Of a stretch of 64,000 nt of DNA, positions 12,837 through 24,100 are shown piece by piece. The stretch lies in assembly GCA_032358165.1 (NCBI GenBank), contig JAALGY010000017.1:186001-250000 (forward strand). Reading direction: 5' to 3'. Position numbers and translations under genes: made by a program. Origin of the DNA: Diplosphaera chodatii. Its lineage: Eukaryota > Chlorophyta > Trebouxiophyceae > Prasiolales > Stichococcaceae. Every line of letters starts with the position of its first letter. Positions within the stretch are counted from its first letter, which is position 1. A model generated the notes under the pieces. It saw nothing but the letters and a program-made list of their open reading frames with translations, was not told where the DNA came from and searched no databases.

Positions 12837-13731
12837 TTCAGATGTGTCACGGCGACGGGAGCACCTTGCTTCCAGCTGGAATGCATATTACTGGGGGACA
12901 CTGGTGCTGCGGCTGCAGCGCAGCAAGGCAAGACGGCTGCCGTCATGGTCGCGCCAGGAGCAGGGGCCGGCATGCATTCTCGAACTAATTGATATCAGAT
13001 GGTTGTGGTGCAGAGCTGGCGGTACCGCACATTTGAGCTGAAAGGGCACATGTTGTAGCTTGTGTTGATGATGACGACCCGTATGCAGCGGCATGTGAGT
13101 GGCGGTGCGTTGCTGTCTTAGCAGAGCCGATGGAGCTGAATTCTGCTGGCTGCGCAATGTGCACAGCGAGACGCGAGCGCATGACCGTTGCTGATTGTGA
13201 TGAAATGACGTTTTAATGCACTACACGGCAAAATTGCCGCTTTGCCATCTGCAAGCTGACGGCCTGCCATTTTATTTTGAAAGCACCGGCATAGCAGCCA
13301 GGTCAGCATCCGTCCGTGCAGTAAAGTTGAGCCATTTGGCCATGCATGCTCATCACGCACGTGACGAGGTCGTGATCCATGATCGCGTGATTGCCTGGTA
13401 CACTGGATCAGGCGATCACCTCTCAAACTGTTGAGAAATCTCTCGCATTGCACGTACAGCCTTGTTTGAAACTTTGCAAGCCAGCATACGTGTTGAGTGT
13501 GAGTTTCTTGTCCGCAGAACCGCGTCACAGGCATGCGTTACACTCTATCTGCAGGCGATAGCGCCATGCCTTAACTTTGCACCGACCACATAAAAGCAAT
13601 TGGTTTTGGTGACACGCTGCATGCCCCTGTCGCTAACACCCATCATCATGGCAGATGCCATGCCTTACTGCGCCACAGCTGCAGCATTGGTCTGCAACGA
13701 TCACTTGCACCATTAGACGGCACGTGAAGGC
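12837..13731. other. Convergent intergenic region between copies 3 and 4
   Basis: 895 bp between the stops of a plus-strand and a minus-strand copy. No exon of the family is present. About 210 bp of it (13270-13480) resemble the region upstream of copy 8; see the separate entry. The rest is AT-richer than the exons and shows nothing recognisable. Confidence 0.65.
13270..13480 (+). promoter_or_regulatory. Solo copy of the array upstream region (no gene attached)
   Basis: GCAGCCAGGTCAGCAT (13294-13309) is followed by tgatccatgatcgc, ggtacac-ggatca and atcacctctcaa...gttgag stretches. The same stretches occur in the same order, as reverse complement, upstream of copy 8 (about 40285 down to 40140). 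In plus orientation it should precede an F-box exon, but only the 3' end of convergent copy 4 follows. Most likely a relic left by unequal exchange or by deletion of a former copy. Confidence 0.55.
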
Positions 13732-16700
13732 TCACAAACTCACTGACAAGTGGCGACCATGTTTGGCCCGGAATGCTGTCTTCACCTCCCTCACAGCGGC
13801 CTTGTCCACGTTAGGGCAGTCAACGAGCTGCAGGCTGACAAGGCTGCTGATCTGCGGCAGCTGCGCCACCAGCTGCTGGGCCTCCAAGTCGTCGCAGCGC
13901 CACAGCGAGACGTCCCGCAGCCGCCGGCAGGCGCTGAACGCCGCCAGCCAGGCACCATGCAGACCACCGCACAGCACATCTGGCGCGTCTGGAGCTCCAA
14001 CTTTCAGCCGCCTCAGGTCTGGCAGAGACGCAGCTGCTGCCGCCAGCTCAGCATCGGACAAGGGGCCCGTGCACTCCAGGGTCAGTTTTTGCAGGCCCGT
14101 GTTGCGTACGGCTGCAGATATGCCGCTGGCACTGCTCGAGATAGTGCCACTGCTATTGGCATTGCTGGTCGATGCGCCACAGCCCAGCAGCTGCAGCTGC
14201 AGAGGAGTGCTGGCGGTGCTGCCGCTGTCTTGCATGGCGGGCGACCCCGCTTCACCAAGCAGCGCTGTGCGCAGCCGGTCAACCGAGATGTGCAACCTGG
14301 TGAGGCGAGCCAGCTGTCCGATGGCAGCCTCGGCGCCATTGCCTGCAGGATGGAAGCCAGCTGTGACAAATCATGCAACTTTCTGCAGAATTTCAACAGG
14401 CATTTGTTGACCACCCACATATCTATGCCTGAGATGCTGCAGCTACAGACTTTTGAACAATGGACAATGGACGCAGCCTGCACTGGCGCATGTACGAACC
14501 ATGCTAGCGACGCCCCATGCATGCAACAGTGCGGGCTTGACATGGGCACTGGCGCAGCCAGGGCAATCTTGAAGCACAGGCTCACCGGGAACCACGGCGT
14601 CGTCACGCAGCTGCAGCTCCCGCAGCGGCACACGGGCCGCCGCCAGCGCGGCGACCCAGCCACCGGTAGACTCCTCTTGGAGACCTGTGGATCAGCAGCC
14701 TGACAGTGTCGAGGTAGTTGTACTCTTGGTCGTCATGGTGTTTGTGGCGAGCAGCGCAGTAGCTATCGCGTGCTCTGCTTTGTCGGCAGACCGACTGTAT
14801 CATCACACAGCAACACGCCACTGCACATGGCACTGCCAGGTTTCCTTGCGCTCATTGTACACGGGTCATAAACTGAGCTTGCCAGCACATGTGCATCATG
14901 TGTTAAATGATCTCAGCAGTGCATGCTGTGCAACATGCAGTGCTTGTCAGGATCATGCTTGCTGCCAATGTGCCAACGGCAGATGGCATGGCATGAAAAC
15001 AGGAAGATATACAAGAAACTGCAGGACCACACGTCCAAAGAGACCCCACCTGTCAGTTCCAGGCTGGTCAAGCTGCTGAGCACTGACAGCATGGCCATCT
15101 CCGCATCATCAAGCGTTTCAGGGCAGTGCAGTTGCAGTTTCTGCAGCCGTGTCAGCTGCACAATGGCTGCGATGGCATTCCCCCACTCCTCACAATTGCC
15201 ATATGCCAGCCTGGTCAGCCGTGATAATGCTGTCAGGTGATTTGCGTCCAGGTCTGGGTGTGGCAGCTGCAAAGGGAGCACGGCAACCAGCTCGGAGGCC
15301 ACAGTCTTAGCGGAGGAGCGAGGCTTGGCATGTCGCATTCAGGGACCCAGCAACCTGCAGCTGCAAATTGCAGCTACAATTTTGCAATTGTTATTGCAGC
15401 CATAACAATGCAACAATGCAATAACAGCTGCAAATACTACTGGTGTCCATAGTGGCCAGTCCAGTTGATCCCACATATGAGGGCACCTCACTGTGAAACC
15501 CGTCGATGAAGCTGGTGTCAAGACTTTTGAGGGTCCGAGCAGCAGGTCTCAGCGCCGCCAGCAGCTCGTCGCCGCCTCTGACATCCCGCAGCGACACGTC
15601 CTCCACAGCAACTGCCGCTTCCAGCAGCTGCCTCAGAGCCCCTCGACACCTGTGTCGCCATAAACACAAACACGTACTCAATCTAGATCAAGTCGTGTGG
15701 TTCACGCCCATTGCATGCTGAGCTGCTGGCTCTGTATGAAGGAGGGCCAGGACGCTGTCTGCACTGGGAGGCCGCAGCAATGCCGCCGCAGCCAGTGCGG
15801 CGCAACACCATCACAGGTCATGGCAGCCGCTGGCTGCATGTGGACCGTACTATTACGGAAGGCCCAATCTCAACTCCGATGTACACTGCAATGACATGGT
15901 CCTTGCCTATTCCCTGCTTGACTCACCCTTGCAAATGCAGGACATGCAGGCGTCCTGCTACCATCGCGAGCTTGGCCGCCATGTCGGCACTGACATTGCA
16001 GTCGAAAAGCCGCAGATCCTGCAGAGCTCCATACAGGGGAGCCGGTGGCGACCTGCCGCCGCATCTGTTATACCTGCACAAACACATGCAAAAATAAACT
16101 GCCAGTCTGCTGTCTGCCGCTCGCCATACGCACAGCTGGTGAAACGTGCTGCAGGGCACGCATGCAACATTGGATCTGGCCCCGGACCTTGCTGCAAGGC
16201 CTGCACGCATGCAAGGCAGAAGCAGTAGTGGCATGCCGTTAGATGCATGCACTGCCTATGGCAGCCCGACCAGGCAGTGTGTCAGCATTTAGCCTGCAAC
16301 CTTCACACACTAAGAAATACAATACAGCACTCAATACTGCCCCGACAGCACCGCAAGAATCCTGCATCAGGAGCTCAGCAATCGCGATTGCAGCTCAGCA
16401 AAAAATGCCTGGAGGTCTTAGAGCGAAGCAGAAGGGCAAGACAAGCAGCATCACCTGGCGTACAGATGATATCTGCTTGTGTCGGCCACCAGCAACAGCG
16501 CTGCCAGACGATGCAGAACGGGCAGCACAGCATGGTGTGACGGCGGGAGCTCGCAAGTCACGCCACATCTGGCCTGCACAAGTTGGGCGCAGCCCATTTG
16601 CATCGAATCGCAACACTGCCATGGTCGAAGAGTGGCAGGAGCCACAATGTTGAGAACCAGCAGCCATCCGATCAAACATGTATTTGCCGTGCCGATAATG

Positions 16701-18279
16701 CTGCCTGAGCTACGTAACATAGCCAACACCCTGCACTTGCATGCAGGACTGGCAGTGCAGTTGGGTCACTGGCTGCAGAGCCAGCGCCTGTTTGAGCAGG
16801 AGGTGCCCTCACCATGACATAGGCGTCAAGCAGCAGCCGGCCCATGGCACCAGCGTCAATGCTCGCCCCCAGCGTCAGCCGCCTCAGCCTTGTCAGCGGA
16901 ATCAGCGCCGAGAACTCGTTCAGCGGCACGGTCTGCATGCAGTGCACGATAAGCTTGGATGGCGCTCACCCGCCCCGTGCAGATGATGCATCTTCCTGCA
17001 TGTGCATGGTTTGCGCCGCAGCATGTAAAACTGACAGCGCACACCCACAGCAGTACACTTGGCTCGGCTCTCTGCTTGATCTGTGCGAGTGCAAGGGCAG
17101 GACTCACCCTGTCTCTTGGGTCTGCATCAGGGAGGCACAGCGCCAAGGACTGCAGGTTTGGCAGCTGGGCCGCCAACGCGGCCACACCTCTGGCAAACCC
17201 CAGGTCCATGTGAGTGAGCAGCCTCAGGCTGGAGAGGTGTTGTACACCTGCAAATAGAAGGCATGCAGGGAGTATGTGGGCACTGGTATCTGCAAGACAG
17301 AGATGAGAGGTCTACTAATGTCCAGCCCTGATACATGTCTACCTCAGTGCTGTCAGTATGCTCACCTGCAGCCGGCAAGCCCGCAAATGAAACTTCAGCT
17401 AGCACGAGCGACCGCAGCATTGTCAGCCGCGGCAGCACGCTGGCCAGCGTCCCGTGGTTGCTTCTCGTCACATCCCGCAGCGTCAGCCCTGTCAGGCTGC
17501 TGAGCTGCGTCCAGTCCTCCAGCTGCATGTCCTCCAAGATCCTGCATCCGCAGTTGTCAGCTCCGCAACTGAGTGCCAGAAATGTTGCGGGTGGCCACGT
17601 CCGCAGTGCTGGTGCTGAACATCATGTGTACCCAGGGAATGGCCTGGATCAAACACATGCAACATGGCTCTTGTGCCTCACACTGACGCAGCAGCAGTAA
17701 GCTTCCCCCTTAATGCGCACTGATCTGCTTGCAAGACAGGCAAATGCTTTCATCCAGGGGGTGCTCATGGAGGTGGTCGGGCGGGTTTGGCTCACGGGAA
17801 GTCGAGGCTACGCAGGTTCCGCAGAGTTACAAGCGCCTCCAGTGTCGGAATGGCGACATCGCAGTGTGACTGTTGCAGCCTGACAGACTGCAGGCCTACA
17901 AAGTCGAAGGACACCGAAGGGCATCAGATTTGAGCCGCAGCCTGTGTTTGGTGGGCATGCGCAGGTTGTGCAGGTAATGCATTTGCATTACTATGAGAAT
18001 GCCAAATCGTTGTAGGTATCTCATGCGGTGTTTATCACCTTGAAAGCGGCGCGCGATGTTGCGCAGCTCAGCAGCGCCCACATTGACGTGGAATGCGGCG
18101 TGTGTCACACTGACGTCCACAGCACGGCGCAGCGCGCGGCACACGCTGCGCAGGGCTGCAATGTCGTCCAGTGTCTCATCACGCTGCCAGGCTCCCTGTT
18201 CTAGATGTCGTACGATGCAGGTGAAAACGTCTGTTGGCAGATCCACAATCGTCGTGCGCTGTGTTGCCCGATGTGGCAT
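13732..18279 (-). CDS. F-box/LRR array copy 4 (type A), intact, 710 aa
   Basis: Exons in transcript order: 18279-18039, 17895-17796, 17541-17366, 17247-17108, 16932-16813, 16573-16455, 16073-15927, 15649-15487, 15266-15050, 14684-14586, 14342-13732; 2133 nt, one open frame. The start (MPHRATQ) aligns with the MGxQA starts of the other copies and precedes LPTDVFTCIVRHLEQG and IAALRSVCRALRRAVD. Exon 5 has LIPLTRLRRLTLGASI; the type A exon 6 has CGVTCELPPSHHAV and HRLAALLLVAD. All donors are GT, including intron 4, which is GC in five other copies. The 3' end faces copy 3 (convergent). Its upstream element lies at 18437-18470. Copies 2 and 9 are its closest relatives, with similarity continuing into the introns. 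Confidence 0.88.
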
Positions 18280-18907
18280 GATGGCGCTGCCACAAATCTG
18301 CTGCCCGCAACTGCTCTTTGCTACGGTCCTGCACCCAGCAAACACATTATGAGATGTCACATTTTCGTACATTGAGCCACGAGGGTATACCAGAAGTATG
18401 AAGCAGATGACCAAGTGCTGCCAGGTGATGCCCTGTGCATGCTGACCTGGCCTGCATATGCAGTACAACCCGGACGACCAGTGCAGGTTCAACCTCTCAG
18501 CTCGACCATGAACTGTAGATATGGGCACTAGGTACGGTGGTCAACCTCCTGTAGCGCAGCTGTGGTAGTAACATTGCAGCTCTGAGGATACCAGTATGCC
18601 AGGGCGATGCTGGTCGTTTGTATGTCGCCACACTGTCTGTACTGCATCTGGTAAAGTGATGCCGCAGCATGTGAATGTCGAAATATCACGAAGCATTGCA
18701 TCCTGCACTCAAGAGGCGACCATCACAGCCATGTCTGTGCCGTGAATCCACGTTGTCAACCCCTTGACACCCGAAGTGGTCTGCCTTTGTGAAAAGTACT
18801 CGCTGCAAACCTCCGCCATGGCTGTTGTGGCTCCAGGTACGGCAGTCTGCTGCAGGCTGTGACACAGCTGCATGCTGACAGCAGTCCTCTCGCCGCTGCC
18901 TACATGT
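18280..18907. other. Spacer between copy 4 and the copy 5 remnant
   Basis: 628 bp. It holds the upstream element of copy 4 (18437-18470). From about 18540 to 18900 I see no exon, RNA gene or repeat. Confidence 0.6.
18437..18470 (-). promoter_or_regulatory. Conserved upstream element of copy 4
   Basis: GCATGCTGACCTGGC (18437-18451, + strand) followed by tgcatatgcag and TACAACC. It begins 158 bp upstream of the copy 4 ATG. This is one of the best matches to the shared element. Confidence 0.6.
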
Positions 18908-19682
18908 TCACTCGGGCTGCCAATCCACCATCAGGTGGCGACCATGCTTGGCATGACATGCCGCATCCAGCTCCCTTATGGCTCTGCTGTCCACACGGGG
19001 GCAACGCCGCACGTCCAGCCAGGTGAGTCCGGCGATGCGGGGCAGCTGCGCGACCAGCCGCCGGGCCTCCAGCTCGGCCGCCCCCTTCAGGCTGCAGCCG
19101 CCGGCAGCCCGCTGAATGCCGCCAGCCCGATCCCTGCAAAAGGAAGCCCCTCAATACCCATTGGGTAGTAGGTGTGGGCAGTAGACTCGTGATTTGCCAT
19201 CAACACGGAACGTGAAAGCGGGATAAGAGTGTTCAGGGAAACTGAACAAAAGGTTTTGCATCCAGACTTTGATGTGAATCTGAATACCGGTAAAGCCGCG
19301 GCATTGTCTGCCCCCCATGCAATGGGCCCCAGAACAGCTGCCACTTCCAGCCAACTCAGGTCCGACAGCGCATCAGCCGGTGCCGTCGGCTCACCGTCAG
19401 TCAGCCGCCCGTCGCAATACAGCGACGGAGCCTGCAAGACCGTGTTGCACAGGATCAAGAGCAGCCATGCAATGCAAAAGCCATCACACGGGGCCGGGCA
19501 ACAGCACTGCAGCACGACACATCAGCACACTGCTGCCAGCTGTGGTACAAGTAGCTACAGTGACAACGGTGGCAGGAACGGTTCAGCTCACCTGGCATGC
19601 AGCTGCAGCTGGCGCAGCGGTACGTGCTCCGCAGCTGCAGCCAGAGGCCCGATCCAGCTGCCTGTGACACCACGGTGCTCAC
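18908..19682 (-). pseudogene. F-box/LRR array copy 5 remnant: exon 10 and degraded exon 11
   Basis: Exon 10 survives well at 19682-19592 (GVTGSWIGPLAAAAEHVPLR, with a GT donor and phase 1). Exon 11 is represented by pieces: CDGRLTDGE and LSDLSWLEV (about 19440-19350), then GIGLAAFSG ending in a premature stop, then in another frame LEARRLVAQLPRI and HAKHGRHL down to the old stop (18908-18910). The region between LPDL and GLAAFS carries about 150 nt (19134-19287) with GT...AG ends that no other copy has. It could be a gained intron or a plain insertion. The part of exon 11 that normally holds LQELTLEC is missing. At least one frameshift and one stop make function unlikely. Confidence 0.75.
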
Positions 19683-19910
19683 CTGAAGCAGCACGGCATA
19701 TCAACAATGCTTCTGGCGAAGGGACGCTGGCACTCACGTTGCAGACCGTGCCCCATCTGAGCCATGACAGCCAGACGAAGAAACACCTGGGCATTGAACT
19801 GCAGGAACACAGCCATGGCAAGCAGCTCCTTGGTCACCAACAGCAGCAGACCCGTCATTCGATGGTGGTTTGTGGCAACTCACCCTAGTTGAACGGCTCA
19901 AGAGAGTGCC

Positions 19911-20387
19911 TCATGGGCGCGCGTGAGCGGTCAGATGGGCCGTGGCGGCCACGAGGAGAGCGTGTGACACGCAGGCGCTGGCGGCGGCGTGCAGCGGCAG
20001 GCGCAGCAGGCTGCGGCGGGTCCAGCGCCGCGCGGCTGCTGCGTCCACGGCGCCGGCGGGCGCCCGCTCAAAGGCGATGGCCTTGGGGATGAGGTCCGCG
20101 AAAGACCAGGCTCGCACGGCCACCTGACAGCCCAGCGACGCCAACAGCCACGTCCTGACGTCCCGGGCGGACCAGGCGGCGACGAGCGCCGCCAGCAGGG
20201 TGAACTCGAAGGCGATGTGCGCGGGGATCCAGAAGCGCGCCCGGTCCAGGCCGCCCCGCGAGGGCTGGATGATGTCGGGGCGCCTGGGCCACGCGGTATC
20301 GACCACCGCAAACTCGTAGATGCCGCCGCCCAGGGCGAGCCAAGACAACAGGGCTGCAAGGCCGATCAGTGCAATGTACAAGGGCAT
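19911..20387 (-). CDS. Small intronless four-helix membrane protein, family uncertain
   Basis: A single uninterrupted frame of 158 codons from ATG 20387, which has a GCCGCC context, to TGA 19911-19913. The frame stays open upstream to an ATG at 20513 (200 aa), but those 42 residues are basic and unlike a conserved domain. Four hydrophobic segments are visible: IALIGLAALLSWLALGGG, then about HIAFEFTLLAALVAAW, WLLASLGCQVAVRAWSF and a C-terminal alanine-rich helix. Between helices 1 and 2 there is a hydrophilic stretch with PDIIQPSRGG and RARFWIPAH. The layout resembles small bacterial membrane proteins of unknown function, which with the absence of introns suggests transfer into this genome; that is inference from memory, not a search. 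It lies between the F-box relic and the 3' exons of copy 5. Its third-codon GC looks higher than that of its neighbours. Function unknown. Confidence 0.65.
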   Translation of the reverse strand: MPLYIALIGLAALLSWLALGGGIYEFAVVDTAWPRRPDIIQPSRGGLDRARFWIPAHIAFEFTLLAALVAAWSARDVRTWLLASLGCQVAVRAWSFADLIPKAIAFERAPAGAVDAAAARRWTRRSLLRLPLHAAASACVSHALLVAATAHLTAHARP

Positions 20388-20574
20388 GGCGGCGCGCCCC
20401 CGCAGGTTAGGTGCACGCAGCAAACAGCTTACACGGCGATGGCTCGAGGTGTGCCAGCCTAGCCGGCCTGAATACCGCGTAGCCAAACGAAAGCGAGATC
20501 TAGACGCCAGCAAAGGGGTGGTTGGCCAATTTTCGCCGGCCCAATAAGATCTCCAATGATGACTGGGTCACATC

Positions 20575-20729
20575 GTACAGCTCTGCTGCACACGCTGCGC
20601 AGAGCTGCAACACCGGTCAGCCTGAAATCATGACGCAGGTTGTGCTGCTGCACATGGCGTACGACGCAGCTCAGTCACATCCGCTTGCAGGTCGACTAGC
20701 ATCATGTATGACGCTGTCTGATGCGCCAT
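20575..20729 (-). pseudogene. F-box exon remnant of array copy 5
   Basis: Starts at ATG 20729 with MAHQTASYMMLVDLQADV, matching the start of copy 12 (MAHQAVHNMMLSLPTDV). An extra A after GATGTG shifts the frame. Beyond it VRHVQQ and LTGVAALRSVCS are readable in the next frame. The similarity stops after VCS, about two thirds through the normal exon. The upstream element is still present (20857-20880). With the 3' remnant at 18908-19682 this marks one former array member. Confidence 0.75.
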
Positions 20730-20856
20730 TGCGGCGTCAACAACGTATGTGGCATTGTGCGTTGGAATGTCGGGTGCTGATTGACAATGCCGAGCGTTGA
20801 TAAGATGAGCAAAGGCTTCAGGACTGGCCAACAAGGCCATGTAGTCACGATCGTCA

Positions 20857-20884
20857 GCATGCTGACATAGCCTGCATGATCTAG
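20857..20884 (-). promoter_or_regulatory. Upstream element of the copy 5 remnant
   Basis: GCATGCTGACATAGC followed by TGCATGATCTAG. It lies 128 bp upstream of the relic start codon, the usual spacing. Two changes from the consensus. The region 20885-21174 beyond it shows nothing recognisable. Confidence 0.5.
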
Positions 20885-21174
20885 TGCAGCCTGCCAACAC
20901 CTGTGCAGGTACAGCCCATGCCATCAGATGCATGATTTACTTCAAAGCACACAACTACCAGACTGCATAAACGTTCTAGTGGCGTCAGCAACATGGATAT
21001 GGCGATGCTAGTCTGCTGTATAGGTTGCCTTGCACAACCTGATGCTGGCCGCCGCCAACCCGTCTGTCAGTGCACTTTGCCATTGCTGCGCTTGCAGCTG
21101 CAGCACACCCGTGCATTTGCTTGCCCCTTTCGCTGTCAGCAAGCTTCCCGGTTACTTTTCACATCACTGACACT

Positions 21175-24100
21175 CTAGAACGACTGCAGCTCCACGTGCA
21201 AATGGCGCCCATGCTTGGCTTGGAATGCTGCCTGCAGCTCCTGCACGGCAGCGCTGCCCACCCTGGGGCAGTCCACAAGCTGCAGGCTGACCAGGCTGCC
21301 AACCTGCGGCAGCTGCTTCAGCAGCTGCTGTCCCCACACGAAGCCGCACTGCGACAGCGAGACGTCCCGCAGCCGCCGGCAGGCGCTGAATGCCGCCAGC
21401 CCGGCGCCAGAGAAACCTGGCACCCTGTGCTCGACCCGCAGGCCGTGCCCAACTACTTCCAGCCGCCTCAGGTCCGGCAGCGCTGCGGCCGCCGCCGCCA
21501 GCTCGCCGTCGGACAGCCACCACGTGCACTCCAGGGTCAGCTCTTGCAGGCCGGTGTTCCGCCTTGCAGCTGCATCGCCGCCGCCGCCGCCGCCGTCGCC
21601 ATCAGCCATTGGCGCTGCTCCGTCGCAGCCCAGCAGCTGCAGCTGCAGCGGCGCAGGGGGCCCCATCGCAAGCCTGCGCGCCTTGCGCGGCGTCTGCTGC
21701 ATCGTGTTGGCTTCCTCCACAGGCAGCGCTGTGTCGACTGACAGGTGCAGGCTGGTGAGGCATGTGAGCCGGCCAATGGCAGCCTCGGCGCCACACCCTG
21801 CAGCAGGCAGCGGGCATCCTGTGCAATATATTCTTGCACCAGCTGCTCATGCACATCCCTCAAGAGGTTTGCCCTTATCGGGCGCCTGTTCATAAGGTGG
21901 TTGTCGTGGACCGTCGGCACGGTGGGCATTACTGCACTGCGTTGCTCACAACCTGCACAGCTGCCTTAACAGCGATGCGCCATCGGCGCCTCATGGGTGC
22001 AGCAGCGCAGCCCAGCTGAAGAGGACGCCAACACAGTCGACAGGGGAGCCAACGTTGGAACCTGATCCAGCTCACCAGGCAGCACGGCGCCGTCGCACAG
22101 CCGCAGCTCCCGCAGCGGCACTTCAGCTGCCGCCAGCGCCGCCAGCCAGCCGCCTGTCACATCCGCGCTCCAGCCTGCCCGAGCAGCAGGTCCTGACCCT
22201 TGTCTCACGCAACCGCATTGTGCTGCAGGCGGTGGCCTCCCGTTCAAGTGCATATGAAGCATGTTATTCAGCAAAGGTTTTCGGTGACCACAGGGGTGGC
22301 AGCATGGCATGCACGCTACTGCATGAACACCCTCACCCCGACATGTGCTCATATATGATTGTGATCATGCGTCACCACGACAGCAGCAGATAGCAGGACG
22401 TAGAGCTGATGTGAAGCCCCAGCAGCAGTGCCTTGCCAAGGTGTGGCTGGCGTCATCTCTTGTGGTGGAGCGGCGTGCACACTTGTGTTCGCCATGGGCA
22501 GCACGGTAGCAGGACATGTCCAACATCCCCACCAGTGACCGCCAGGGAGGTCAGGCTGCACAGCGTTGACAGCTGCATCAGCTGCGCCTCGTCGAAGTCC
22601 GCCAGCGCCCTTGCCGGCTCCCTCAGAGACAGCGCCCGCAGCCGCGTCAGCTGCGCGATCGCGGCCACGGCGTCGAGCCCCTCGTGGCTGCACCCGAAGG
22701 CCAGGCGCGTCAGCCCTATGAGCGCCGCCAGGTGGTCCGCATCCGAGCCCCACAGCTGCAAAGGGAGCAGGGTGATGCCTTTCAGTCCACAGGCAGCCGG
22801 ACCGCAGCATGTTCAGCTCTACATCCCTGCCCGGCAGCTGCAAAGGAGAGAGCAGACCATGGCCCGCAGGGTCAAGCACCAAGCAAAGCACTGAGCCGAG
22901 GGACTCCACAGGCAAGACCTGGGGTGAATGTGGGCATCCTGCAGCCTCAGGACACTGCAACCATGCGGTGCACAAGTGGGGCTCGCTGGACCCTGAAGCC
23001 AGCAGCCAGAGACCTCTGCAGCCATGGAAACCCTGCTGCAAAAAGTCCTGGTCCTGTGCTCATCGTCGTACAGCATGTTTCCAAGGAGAGCAGTCTCTCA
23101 TCGGCTCGCACCTGATACGTCAGGTCGGTGGCGTCCAGCGTCGTGAGAGTCCCGGCCGCAGGTCCCAGCGCCGCCAGCAGGTCGCCGCCGCCCTGGGCCC
23201 CCCGAAGCGAAACGTCCTCCACCGCAGCTGCCGCTCGCAGCAGCGGCGCCAGAGCCTCGCAGCAGCTGCAAAGTGCACGAGCCAGTTTGTCCGTGCAGCT
23301 ACAGGCGCCTTGACGTGTTCACACATGTTAATGCTTCCTGTGCACGCAAGCAAAAACTGCACATGCGTGTCAAAGCGCCTTGACTCTAGGGTTTAAAGCC
23401 TTTGGCCACCCCATCAGCTACCTGCAGCCGACATACTGGGCAGCTGCTTTGCTCTGTCCAGCTTCTGCGTGCCAGTCTGTGGCCGCTCACATGTGACTCA
23501 CCGCACCAGGTGCAGCACGCGCAGGCGCCCGACGGCTGGCGCCAAGTCAGCAGCGAGTTTCGCCTTCACGGCGTAAGACGTCAGCCGCAATTCCCGCAGA
23601 CCGCTCCAGGGCAGCGCTGCGGGCAGACAATCGCATTGCTCTGGCCGCCTGCATGGCCGCAACAGGGATCAGGGCTCAGGTCTCAAGTCCAGCAGCACTG
23701 GGGCTGGGCTGGCAGTAAGGTCAGGGCTCCTGAGGCATCCAGGTGTATTTCTGGCAGCTCTAGGGCATTACTGCTGCGCACCAAGTTACTCATGCACGGC
23801 TCTAACCCTTCAGGCCTACGCATGCCGCCTGCTGCGTCACCTGGAAGGCAGGTCCAGCGGCCAGGACACCAGCTGCAGCGCTGCTGGGGCCAGGGGGATG
23901 CCCTGGAGTGCCGCCAGGTGGCACATCCCCTGCTGCGGCAGGACGGCATGCTGCGCTGCAGGGGTGCCGCAGGCCTGGCCGTCTGTGTGCATGTTACCAA
24001 CCGGGAGCTGCACGCACAGCTGCAGCTCGTTGGTCGTTTTGCCTGTTGTGGCAGTTGCCACTGGGCAGTGCCAGGTGGTGTGCTTGCAAAGCTTGGCGTT

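Noticed and set aside
13750..14703. Long plus-strand open frame (317 codons) opposite copy 4 exons 10-11
   Set aside because: It is the antisense of GC-rich LRR exons. The minus strand has the family motifs, correct splice phases and matching paralogues; the plus translation is Gln/Arg-rich with no recognisable domain.
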